This document shows positions 16,599 through 24,301 of a stretch of DNA of 64,000 nt, piece by piece. This stretch comes from Paracoccus sp. SCSIO 75233 (GTDB taxonomy: Bacteria; Pseudomonadota; Alphaproteobacteria; Rhodobacterales; Rhodobacteraceae). Within the stretch, counting starts at the first letter, position 1. Each line of letters begins with the position of its first letter. The position numbers and the translations under genes are program-made. A model generated the notes under the pieces. The model was given only the letters and a program-made list of their open reading frames with translations. It searched no databases and was not told the origin of the DNA. Location: NCBI RefSeq assembly GCF_027912675.1, contig NZ_CP115757.1, forward strand, positions 2,108,001-2,172,000, written 5' to 3'.

Positions 16599-17905
16599 CC
16601 GCCCGCTGCGGCCTCCGCCTCACGGTAGAAGCGTGCCATTGTCAGCGCACGGGTGGCATTAAGCAGCGCAAGCGCCAACCACAATCCATGATTGCCAAAG
16701 GCTGAGGGCAGCAGGATCAGCGCAGGGATGTAGACCGCGACCGCCTCGATCATTGTCTTGCGCATGCGCCCTGTCAGCGTCGCGCCGATGAATATTCCGT
16801 CGAACATATAGCTGGCCACGCTGACAAGCGGCATCGCCACCAGCCAAGGCAGATAACGCCGCGCTTCCTCCCGCACTTCGGGCGCCGTCGTCAGAAGGTC
16901 GATGATCGCGGGGCCGAAGACCGCGAATATGAGCGCGAGCAGCATGGCACAACCGACACCCCACGCCGAACTCAGCACCGAACTGCGGCGCAGCATATCG
17001 GGTCGCCGCGCACCAACCGCCTGCCCCACAAGCGACTCGGCGGCGAAGGCGAACCCGTCCAGACCGAACGCAGCAAATTGCAGAAACTGGATCAGTATCT
17101 GGTTTGCTGCGAGTGTGACGTCACCCTGCCCCGACGACAGGAACATAAAGCTGGTCATCGACGCGATCAGCAGCATCGAACGGATCATGATATCGGCATT
17201 GACCCGGACGAGCCGGAGCAGTTTTTGCCGCGCGAATATCCCGACCTGCCTCGCCGACGCGCGGAGCGCATGGCGGCAGAACCACAGACCGAGTGCCAGA
17301 CCGGACAACTCCGCGATCAGCGTGGCCGTGGCGATACCGCCAACGCTCCATCCGAGACCGAGCACAAAGACGAAATCCAGCGCGACGTTCAGACCATTTT
17401 GCAGGACTTGCAGGATCAGGACATCGCGCGTCCGTTCCATCGCGATCATCCAGCCGGTGATCGCATAAAGCGCAATCGTCGCCGGCGCGCCCCAGATCCG
17501 GATGGAGAGATATTCCAACGCCAGCCGCTCGACCTCATCGCTTGCGGGGGCGAGCCGGAAGGCCAGTGGGAACAACAGCGGATACAGCAAGATCAGCAAG
17601 ACCCCGGCAACGCCCGCGATGGACAGGGCACGGATCAGATGGGCACCGATTTCCGCGTCGTCCCCCGCACCATGTGCCTGCGCGACCAGACCTGAGGTGC
17701 CCATGCGCAGAAAGCCGAAAACCCAGTAGATGGAGGTCAGGATAACGGCACCGATCCCGACCGCGCCGATTGGCGCGGCCTCGCCAAGTTGGCCGATCAC
17801 GCCCGTATCGACCGCCCCGAGCAGCGGAATGGTCGCATTCGACAGCACAATCGGCAGCGCAATCGCCAACACCCGGCGATTTGTGACGGTCCCGCCCTGC
17901 CTCAT
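16595..17905 (-). CDS. MATE-family multidrug/sodium exporter
   Basis: A 436-residue, very hydrophobic protein with about 12 membrane segments in two homologous halves. The start region VLAIALPIVLSNATIPLLGAVDT is the MATE signature (PxxLxxxxxPLxxxVDT). Such proteins export cationic drugs or metabolites in exchange for Na+ or H+; this one resembles the DinF/NorM branch. The substrate is not predictable. Its gene begins three bases after the stop of a thioesterase gene on the same strand, so they probably share a transcript. Confidence 0.92.
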   Translation of the reverse strand: MRQGGTVTNRRVLAIALPIVLSNATIPLLGAVDTGVIGQLGEAAPIGAVGIGAVILTSIYWVFGFLRMGTSGLVAQAHGAGDDAEIGAHLIRALSIAGVAGVLLILLYPLLFPLAFRLAPASDEVERLALEYLSIRIWGAPATIALYAITGWMIAMERTRDVLILQVLQNGLNVALDFVFVLGLGWSVGGIATATLIAELSGLALGLWFCRHALRASARQVGIFARQKLLRLVRVNADIMIRSMLLIASMTSFMFLSSGQGDVTLAANQILIQFLQFAAFGLDGFAFAAESLVGQAVGARRPDMLRRSSVLSSAWGVGCAMLLALIFAVFGPAIIDLLTTAPEVREEARRYLPWLVAMPLVSVASYMFDGIFIGATLTGRMRKTMIEAVAVYIPALILLPSAFGNHGLWLALALLNATRALTMARFYREAEAAAGG

Positions 17906-17908
17906 GGC

Positions 17909-18409
17909 TCAGCTTTGCGGCATCAGAAAATGCGCCGTTGCCTGCGCGAACAGCTTCGCCCGGTTGTCCTGCCATGCCTCGATATGAACCGAGGCGTAGC
18001 GGCGGCCCGACCTGACCACGCGGGCGCGCGCATAGGCATCGCGCGGCAACCTCGAACGGAGGTAATCGACCGTGAAGTCAATCGTCTTGGGCAAACGCAG
18101 TGGCGTATCCTGATCGGATTCAGACAGGCGGATGCGACCCGATTCCATATCCTCCCACATCGCGGACCAGGCCAGTTCAACAACGCCCGCGATCTCAAGG
18201 AAAGCGGCAGTTGCGCCGCCGTGAAGTGCTGGCAGCAGCGGATTGCCGATCAGCTTCTCGTCATAGGGCATGACAGCGGTCAATTCATCGCCACGCCGAT
18301 CGAACTCGATACCCATCCAGCGGATATAGGGCACCGACTGGATCAAGGTCCGCAGGGCCGTATCGCGCCGCGATTTGATTTCATGCAGGGGTTCGTTCCG
18401 GTCTACCAT
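17909..18409 (-). CDS. PaaI-type hotdog thioesterase (second of pair)
   Basis: A 166-residue hotdog-fold protein with the segment LLPALHGGATAAFLEIAG, the HGG motif of PaaI-like acyl-CoA thioesterases, and an IDFTVDYLRSRLPRD strand. It hydrolyses acyl-CoA; chain length or aromatic preference cannot be read. The ATG at 18409 lies one base after the stop of the upstream thioesterase gene, and an ATG 20 codons earlier would overlap that gene. The two thioesterases are distant paralogues. Confidence 0.87.
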   Translation of the reverse strand: MVDRNEPLHEIKSRRDTALRTLIQSVPYIRWMGIEFDRRGDELTAVMPYDEKLIGNPLLPALHGGATAAFLEIAGVVELAWSAMWEDMESGRIRLSESDQDTPLRLPKTIDFTVDYLRSRLPRDAYARARVVRSGRRYASVHIEAWQDNRAKLFAQATAHFLMPQS

Positions 18410-18410
18410 C

Positions 18411-18848
18411 TTACCGTCCCAACGTGAATGCGCCGCTTGCCGAGGCGACGGGATTGGCACGGTCGTCATCGAATGCCTCCGCCCGGACGAAGGCCACCGA
18501 GCGGGTCACATGATAGCATTTTGCGACGGCCCGGATACGCTGACCGCGTGTCGCGCCGCGCATATAGTCGATCCGCAGGTCTATGGTCGCGGTCGATTTC
18601 GGCGCCGTCGGATGCGTCAGCACCGCCGCCCCGCAGCAGGTATCCATCAAGGCAGAAACGACACCGCCATGAACGATCCCGCTTTTCGGATCGCCGACGA
18701 AGTTTTCATCCCAACCCATCGAAATCTCGGCCTCACCCGCCCCGATACGGTCGAGCCCCATGCCAAGCGCACGGGCATGAGGGATCGCCTCGATAAACTG
18801 GCGGGCAATCCGGTCGCGCGCGACCTCAGCGGCGTTGTCTTCTGTCAT
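18411..18848 (-). CDS. PaaI-type hotdog thioesterase (first of pair)
   Basis: A 145-residue hotdog protein with VHGGVVSALMDTCCGAA, the PaaI-type signature including HGG and the downstream Asp, and IDLRIDYMRGATRGQ. The ATG at 18848 is preceded by AGGGGACG at suitable distance. It heads the thioesterase-thioesterase-MATE operon, divergent from the MerR/beta-oxidation region. It likely supports acyl-CoA turnover, but the substrate is unknown. Confidence 0.88.
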   Translation of the reverse strand: MTEDNAAEVARDRIARQFIEAIPHARALGMGLDRIGAGEAEISMGWDENFVGDPKSGIVHGGVVSALMDTCCGAAVLTHPTAPKSTATIDLRIDYMRGATRGQRIRAVAKCYHVTRSVAFVRAEAFDDDRANPVASASGAFTLGR

Positions 18849-19010
18849 GCTGCGTCCCCTGGCTTGCTGTAACATCCTGATAAACGGGTGCGGCAGGTAG
18901 TCGCAATAGCCGGGTGGGCTCGGATGTCGCGCCACCCCTCACCACACTGTTGCGACATTGCGACCAAGGGGTTAGCGTGAAAACAGATTTCTCTGACGCA
19001 CAGGATTACG

Positions 19011-19391
19011 ATGCCCGTTTCAGATGAGCTTAGTTTCAAGGAGATGTGCGCCTGTTTTGACGTGACACCACGGACGCTGCGTTACTACGAATACATTGAA
19101 CTGCTGCAACCGAGGAAAGAGGGCCGCTCACGGTTTTACTCGGCGCGCGAAGTGGCCCGGATGACATTGATTCTGCGCGGGCGGAAATTCGGCTTTTCTC
19201 TGGAAGAGATCCGTCAGTGGCTTGAGCTTTACGACCGGAAAGGCGATCGCGAGCAGTATGAGGTCTGGATCGGCATGGCCAATCAGCAACTCGACGTGCT
19301 GGCGAATCAAAAGGCCGACATCGAGGCCGCGATAGACGATCTGCGCCAGCTTCGCGATGAAACGGTCGAGATCCTGCAGAACATGGACTGA
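19011..19391 (+). CDS. MerR-family regulator (first of tandem pair)
   Basis: A 126-residue regulator. The N-terminal winged helix-turn-helix reads FKEMCACFDVTPRTLRYYEYIELLQP, followed by RFYSAREVARMTLILRGRKFGFSLEEI and a dimerising coiled coil (about 80-125). There is no metal- or thiol-sensing cysteine cluster at the C-terminus, as in fatty-acid and branched-chain catabolism regulators of the MerR family. It is clearly homologous to the next gene along its whole length and so arose by tandem duplication. Its target is probably the downstream acyl-CoA pathway. Confidence 0.9.
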   Translation: MPVSDELSFKEMCACFDVTPRTLRYYEYIELLQPRKEGRSRFYSAREVARMTLILRGRKFGFSLEEIRQWLELYDRKGDREQYEVWIGMANQQLDVLANQKADIEAAIDDLRQLRDETVEILQNMD

Positions 19392-19434
19392 CAACCGAAA
19401 CCGGATTCCGCCCCAAAATTACATCGGTCATTGT

Positions 19435-19466
19435 GACGCAGCGTCTTAGTTTACGTTCGCGTCAAC
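19435..19466. promoter_or_regulatory. two adjacent palindromes, likely MerR operator
   Basis: GACGC-A-GCGTC (19435-19445) is a perfect dyad. Four bases later GTTTACG-TTCG-CGTCAAC (19449-19466) is a dyad with one mismatch. They lie in the 126-bp gap before the second merR gene. The TTTACG/CGTAAA-type half sites resemble those of MerR-family regulators of acyl-CoA catabolism, so auto- or cross-regulation by the tandem pair is plausible. Confidence 0.5.
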
Positions 19467-19517
19467 TTTCGGCACTCTCACCCCATGTTCGGAATTGAGC
19501 TTCGGGGAGGGGCAGCA

Positions 19518-19904
19518 ATGAACGATGAGCTCATGACAATTGGGCAGATGTGCGAGAAGTTCGACGTAACGCCGCGCACGCTCCGTTTCTACGAATCCCG
19601 CGAACTGATCTCGCCCGAACGGCGCGGCCAGCACCGGCTCTATAACCGTCGGGATCGCGGGCGGTTGAAACTCATTCTCCAGGGCAAGCGTTTTGGCTTC
19701 AGCCTTGAAGATATTCGGCAGCTTCTGGAGCTCTACGATCCGACCGGCGACAATATGGCGCAGATAACGGCGACAATCGCTGCGTCGCATGAACGTCTGG
19801 CCGACATGATCCGCCAGCGGGACGAGCTGACCTATGCGATTGACGACCTCACGCAGAAACTTGCGGAAGCCGAGCAACTTCTGACCGCGCGCAAAAGTGC
19901 CTGA
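19518..19904 (+). CDS. MerR-family regulator (second of tandem pair)
   Basis: A 128-residue MerR protein with the helix-turn-helix IGQMCEKFDVTPRTLRFYESRELISP, the wing RLYNRRDRGRLKLILQGKRFGFSLEDI and a C-terminal coiled coil. The ATG at 19518 is chosen because GGGGAGGGG lies before it; the ATG at 19485 lacks one. It stands 37 bases before the acyl-CoA dehydrogenase gene on the same strand, which makes that gene its probable target or operon partner. Confidence 0.91.
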   Translation: MNDELMTIGQMCEKFDVTPRTLRFYESRELISPERRGQHRLYNRRDRGRLKLILQGKRFGFSLEDIRQLLELYDPTGDNMAQITATIAASHERLADMIRQRDELTYAIDDLTQKLAEAEQLLTARKSA

Positions 19905-19941
19905 TTCAGCAAACGACACAGTTAAACCGACAGGATAAAAG

Positions 19942-21717
19942 ATGCCAATTTACAATGCCCCCGTTCGTGACATGCAGTTCATCCTTCATGATGTGCTTGA
20001 AGTTTCCGCCTCCGGGTTGCCCGGCCACGAAGAGCTGGATCGTGATTTCACCGAAGCCGTTCTGGAAGCCGCCGGCAAGCTCGCCAGCGAGGTGCTTACG
20101 CCGCTGAACGTAGTCGGGGACCAGCAGGGCTGCACACTGGAAAACGGCGTCGTTCGCACCCCGGATGGGTTTGGCGAGGCGTTCGAACAGATGAAGGAAG
20201 GCGGATGGACCGCGCTTGACTGCGACCCGGAATATGGCGGTCAGGGCATGCCCTATCTGCTGGGTCTCGCAACGGGTGAGGTGTTTGTCTCGGCCAATAT
20301 GGCCTTCAATATGTATCAGGGCCTGACCCACGGTGCCTATTCCGCGATCCATGCCCACGGCACCGATGAGCAGAAGCAGAAATATCTGCCCAAGATGGTG
20401 TCCTGCGAATGGACCGGCACCATGAACCTGACCGAGCCGCATTGCGGCACCGATCTGGGCCTGCTGCGCAGCAAGGCGGAACCGCAGGATGACGGGTCCT
20501 ATCTGATCACGGGTCAGAAGATTTTCATCTCGGCCGGCGATCACGACATGTCGGAAAACGTCATTCATCTGGTCTTGGCCAAGGCACCGGGCGGCGGCGA
20601 AAGCACCAAGGGCATCTCGCTTTTCATCGTGCCGAAATTCCTCGTGAACGAGGATGGCAGCCTTGGCGACCGCAACAATGTCTCCGTCGGCAATCTTGAA
20701 GAGAAGATGGGGATTCACGGCAACTCTACCTGCGTGATGAATTACGACGGCGCGAAAGGCTGGCTGCTGGGTGATCTGCACAAGGGCATGCGCGCCATGT
20801 TCACCATGATGAACGAAGCCCGTATCGGCGTCGGTCTGCAAGGCTATGCGCTGGCGGAGGCCGCTTATCAGAACGCGGTTGAATACGCCAAGGACCGCCT
20901 TCAGGGGCGCGCCGTCACCGGGGCCGAGAACCCCGAAGGTCCGGCCGATCCGCTGATCGTGCATCCCGACATCCGCCGCAGCCTGATGGATCAAAAGAGC
21001 TTCCTTGAGGGCGCGCGGATGCTGGCATTCTGGGGCGCACATCAGATCGACCGCGCCCATAGCGGAGATGAGGCTGCGGAAGGGCTGATTTCCCTGATGA
21101 CGCCGGTCATCAAGGGTTTCCTGACCGACAAGGGTTTCGATACGACGGTGCTCGCGCAGCAGGTTTATGGCGGCCACGGCTATATCGAGGAACACGGCAT
21201 GAGCCAGTTCGTCCGCGATGCCCGGATCACCATGATCTACGAAGGCGCAAACGGTGTTCAGGCGCTCGATCTGGTTAGCCGCAAGCTGGCACAGGATGGC
21301 GGCAAGCATGTAATGGCCTTCTTTGAAAGCGTGAAAGCCTTCATCAAGGAACATGAAGGAAACGAGGCATTGAAGGCCGATTTCCTCGAACCGCTGAAAG
21401 CAGCCTCGAAGGATCTTCAGGCGGCGGCCATGTTCTTCATGAATAACGGCATGAAGAACCCGAACCATGCGCTGGCCGGGTCTTATGACTTCATGCATCT
21501 GTTCGGCCATACCGCGCTCGGGTTCATGTGGGCACGGATGGCGGTTGCCGCTCAGAAAGCGCTCGATGAGGGCACCGGCAACGATGATTTCTACAAAACC
21601 AAGCTGGCAACCGGTCGTTACTACATGAAACGGCAGCTTCCGATGACGGGCACACATCTGGCGCGCATCGAATCCGGCGCTGATCCGGTAATGGAACTGG
21701 ACGCGGAGCAGTTCTGA
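19942..21717 (+). CDS. acyl-CoA dehydrogenase, DmdC-like long form
   Basis: A flavoprotein of 591 residues that oxidises acyl-CoA to 2-enoyl-CoA. The order is: N-terminal extension [24 protein letters not shown]/substrate motif [14 protein letters not shown], a glycine-rich [12 protein letters not shown], the catalytic-base region [13 protein letters not shown], and the extra C-terminal domain of this subfamily. The N-terminus closely resembles 3-methylmercaptopropionyl-CoA dehydrogenase (DmdC), but generic acyl-CoA dehydrogenases share this form. With thiolase and FadJ downstream, general fatty-acid beta-oxidation is the more likely role. Confidence 0.9.
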   Translation: MPIYNAPVRDMQFILHDVLEVSASGLPGHEELDRDFTEAVLEAAGKLASEVLTPLNVVGDQQGCTLENGVVRTPDGFGEAFEQMKEGGWTALDCDPEYGGQGMPYLLGLATGEVFVSANMAFNMYQGLTHGAYSAIHAHGTDEQKQKYLPKMVSCEWTGTMNLTEPHCGTDLGLLRSKAEPQDDGSYLITGQKIFISAGDHDMSENVIHLVLAKAPGGGESTKGISLFIVPKFLVNEDGSLGDRNNVSVGNLEEKMGIHGNSTCVMNYDGAKGWLLGDLHKGMRAMFTMMNEARIGVGLQGYALAEAAYQNAVEYAKDRLQGRAVTGAENPEGPADPLIVHPDIRRSLMDQKSFLEGARMLAFWGAHQIDRAHSGDEAAEGLISLMTPVIKGFLTDKGFDTTVLAQQVYGGHGYIEEHGMSQFVRDARITMIYEGANGVQALDLVSRKLAQDGGKHVMAFFESVKAFIKEHEGNEALKADFLEPLKAASKDLQAAAMFFMNNGMKNPNHALAGSYDFMHLFGHTALGFMWARMAVAAQKALDEGTGNDDFYKTKLATGRYYMKRQLPMTGTHLARIESGADPVMELDAEQF

Positions 21718-21727
21718 GGGCTTGATG

Positions 21728-21750
21728 GTCGCGGCGGTCTCCGCCGCGAC
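21728..21750 (+). other. intercistronic stem-loop after the acyl-CoA dehydrogenase gene
   Basis: GTCGCGGCGG and CCGCCGCGAC form a perfect 10-bp stem with a TCT loop, 10 bases after the stop codon. There is no U-tract, so it is more likely an mRNA-stabilising or attenuating element than a full terminator. Confidence 0.5.
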
Positions 21751-21774
21751 ATCTGATCATAAAGGAGCTTTGAT

Positions 21775-22341
21775 ATGAACTTTTCCCTAACGCGCGTTTC
21801 CGTGGCGGCAATTGCTGTCGCCGCCACGCTGGCCCTCGGGGCATGCGCCACGATGACCACCCCGGCCAGCGAGAGCTATACGACAACCACGCTGCTGACC
21901 GAAGACGCGAAACAGTCGCTCGAAGCGCGCGTCAACGCATTTGATCGCGACCTCACGCAAGGGAATATGGCTTCCGTCGTCGAATACCTGCCGCCGAAGA
22001 TGATCGACATGCTGGCCGAAGAGGTCGGCGCGCCGCCGGAATTCCTGAAAGCGGCTGTCGGCTCGATGATCGAAGGCATGACGCAAGAAATCGACATCGT
22101 GGGCTACAGCGACATATCGCAGGCTCTGGTCGGGACGACGAGCACCGGCATGCCCTATGCGCTGATCCCCGGCGCGGCCCGGTTCACAGCGGGTGGAGAG
22201 ACCTTTACCGACCAAAGCACGACGCTGGCCCTGATGGATGAGGGCGAATGGTACCTCGTCGGGCTTTCGGACGCGGAAACGGTCGAAGATGTCCGCGAGG
22301 CCTATCCCGAGTTCAGAACCGTTACGCTGCCCAGCGGCTGA
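21775..22341 (+). CDS. lipoprotein of unknown function
   Basis: A 188-residue predicted lipoprotein with a lipobox at LALGAC. The mature part, about 165 residues, has no recognised signature; it combines helices (KQSLEARVNAFDRDL, EFLKAAVGSMIEGM) with a C-terminal beta region ending in EGEWYLVGLSDAETVEDVRE. That last pattern recalls cystatin/NTF2-like folds that often sit on lipoproteins, which is only a suggestion. AAAGGAG precedes the ATG. Stem-loops flank it on both sides inside the beta-oxidation cluster. Confidence 0.85.
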   Translation: MNFSLTRVSVAAIAVAATLALGACATMTTPASESYTTTTLLTEDAKQSLEARVNAFDRDLTQGNMASVVEYLPPKMIDMLAEEVGAPPEFLKAAVGSMIEGMTQEIDIVGYSDISQALVGTTSTGMPYALIPGAARFTAGGETFTDQSTTLALMDEGEWYLVGLSDAETVEDVREAYPEFRTVTLPSG

Positions 22342-22358
22342 GACCTGCCTTAGAAACC

Positions 22359-22382
22359 GGTCCGGCGGCTTCCCGCCGGACC
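22359..22382 (+). other. stem-loop after the lipoprotein gene
   Basis: GGTCCGGCGG and CCGCCGGACC form a perfect 10-bp stem around CTTC, 17 bases after the stop codon, without a U-tract. It probably protects or partly terminates the upstream transcript. Confidence 0.55.
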
Positions 22383-22437
22383 AATGACATCACCGGCGTG
22401 CAAAAGCGCCATGAGACCGAACCGAACGGGAGGAAAC

Positions 22438-23064
22438 ATGACCGCGCAACTCTGGTGCTTTGGCGAAAGCGGCAATGCCTACAAGGCCGCGCTGACAATG
22501 GAACTGGCCGGTTATGACTGGCAAGCCGTCTATGTGGATTTCTTCAACGGCGAGACCCGCACGCCGGAATTCCGCAAGCTGAACGACATGGGCGAAGTCC
22601 CCGTCTTTCGCGAGGGCGACCTGACCCTGACGCAATCGGCGGTCATCCAGCTTCACATCGCAGAAAAGACCGGCAAGTTCCTCGGCTCGGACCGGAACGA
22701 GGTTCTGCGCTGGCTGATGTTCGACAATCACAAACTGTCCGGTCAGGCCGGGCCCGCCCGTTTCCTGCAGAACTTCATCCCCGAAGACAAGCGCCCCCAG
22801 GCTGTGATTGATTTCATGAAGGGGCGTCTGACTGCGGCGTGGAAGACACTCGACACACATTTGACGGAACGTGACTGGGTTGCTGACGCCACGTTCACCA
22901 TCGCCGATGCAGCTTGCTGCGGCTACCTGTTTTATCCGGAACCATACGGCTTCGACCGCGCCGAATGGCCGAATATCGATCGCTGGCTGGACGGTATCGC
23001 TGCCCTGCCCGGCTGGAAACACCCTTACGATCTGATGCCCGGCAATCCTTCGGACCGGGCGTGA
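22438..23064 (+). CDS. glutathione S-transferase family protein
   Basis: A 208-residue GST-fold protein. The thioredoxin-like N-terminal domain ends in GEVPVFREGDLTLTQSAVI, where the cis-Pro and the glutathione gamma-Glu-binding QSA segment are expected. The all-helical C-terminal domain contains VADATFTIADAACCGYLF, the N-capping box motif of GSTs. GGGAGG precedes the ATG at 22438, deciding against an ATG 18 codons earlier. The gene lies 11 bases before the thiolase gene in the beta-oxidation cluster; its substrate there is unknown. Confidence 0.88.
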   Translation: MTAQLWCFGESGNAYKAALTMELAGYDWQAVYVDFFNGETRTPEFRKLNDMGEVPVFREGDLTLTQSAVIQLHIAEKTGKFLGSDRNEVLRWLMFDNHKLSGQAGPARFLQNFIPEDKRPQAVIDFMKGRLTAAWKTLDTHLTERDWVADATFTIADAACCGYLFYPEPYGFDRAEWPNIDRWLDGIAALPGWKHPYDLMPGNPSDRA

Positions 23065-23075
23065 ATGGAGGAACA

Positions 23076-24287
23076 ATGACCGACGCCTTTATCTATGACG
23101 CCGCTCGAACGCCACGCGGCAAGGGCCGCGAGGATGGCAGCCTGCACGAGGTAACTTCGCTGGCGCTGTCAGCCGGGCTGCTGAATGCTGTGAAGGAACG
23201 CAACGGGCTTGAGGGCCATGCTGTCGAGGACGTGATCTGGGGCAATGTGACCCAGGTCAAGGAACAGGGCGGCTGCCTTGCGCGCAGTGCCGTGCTGGCC
23301 TCCGATCTGGACGAATCGATCCCCGGCCTTGCCATCAACCGCTTCTGCGCCAGCGGCATGGAGGCCGTCAATCTGGCCGCCAATCAGGTCAAGGGCGGGG
23401 CCGGCAACGGCTATATCGCCGGCGGCGTCGAGATGATGGGCCGCGTGGCCATGGGCAGCGACGGCGCCGCGATTGCGGTCGACCCCAGCCTTGCCATGAA
23501 AACCTATTTCGTCCCGCAGGGCATCAGCGCCGACATCATTGCGACCGAATACGGTTTCAGCCGTCAGGATGCCGACGCGCTCGCCGTTGAATCCCAGAAA
23601 CGCGCCGCGAAGGCGTGGGAGGAAGGCCGGTTCGACAAATCCATCGTCCCGGTCAGGGACCAGAACGGGCTGACCATTCTGGACCGCGACGAATATATGC
23701 GCCCCGGCACCTCGGTCGAGGATCTGGGAAAGCTGAAGGCCAGCTTTCAGGAGATGGGCGAGATCATGCCCGGCTTCGACAAGGTGGCAATGCTGAAATA
23801 CCCGCATCTGGACCGCATCAACCATATCCACCATGCCGGGAACTCCTCGGGGATCGTGGACGGTGCCGCCGCCGTGCTGATCGGGAATGAGGAATTCGGC
23901 AAGGCCAACGGGCTGAAACCACGCGCCCGCATCCGCGCCACCGCAAAAATCGGCACCGATCCGACAATCATGCTGACCGGCCCGGTCCCGGTAACGGAGA
24001 AAATCCTTGCCGACAGCGGCATGTCCATCGGCGACATCGATCTGTTCGAGGTGAACGAAGCGTTTGCCTCGGTCGTGCTGCGCTTCATGCAGGCGTTTCA
24101 GGTCGATCCGGCGCTGGTCAACGTCAATGGCGGTTCCATTGCAATGGGTCACCCGCTGGGCGCGACCGGCGCGATCATCATCGGCACGCTGCTCGATGAG
24201 TTGGAGCGGCAGGACAAGAATGTGGGCCTCGCCACACTCTGCATCGCATCCGGCATGGGTGCGGCCACCATCATCGAACGCGTGTAA
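23076..24287 (+). CDS. fadA: acetyl-CoA C-acyltransferase (thiolase)
   Basis: Catalyses the thiolytic cleavage of 3-oxoacyl-CoA in beta-oxidation. The 403-residue protein has the nucleophile Cys91 in NRFCASGMEAV, the His of GGSIAMGHPLGATGA and the second Cys in CIASGMGAA. TGGAGG at good distance precedes the ATG at 23076. The next gene, fadJ, starts 14 bases after the stop, as expected for the two subunits of the beta-oxidation complex. The match to FadA or FadI cannot be split with certainty. Confidence 0.93.
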   Translation: MTDAFIYDAARTPRGKGREDGSLHEVTSLALSAGLLNAVKERNGLEGHAVEDVIWGNVTQVKEQGGCLARSAVLASDLDESIPGLAINRFCASGMEAVNLAANQVKGGAGNGYIAGGVEMMGRVAMGSDGAAIAVDPSLAMKTYFVPQGISADIIATEYGFSRQDADALAVESQKRAAKAWEEGRFDKSIVPVRDQNGLTILDRDEYMRPGTSVEDLGKLKASFQEMGEIMPGFDKVAMLKYPHLDRINHIHHAGNSSGIVDGAAAVLIGNEEFGKANGLKPRARIRATAKIGTDPTIMLTGPVPVTEKILADSGMSIGDIDLFEVNEAFASVVLRFMQAFQVDPALVNVNGGSIAMGHPLGATGAIIIGTLLDELERQDKNVGLATLCIASGMGAATIIERV

Positions 24288-24301
24288 GGGGAGGCAGGAA
24301 C

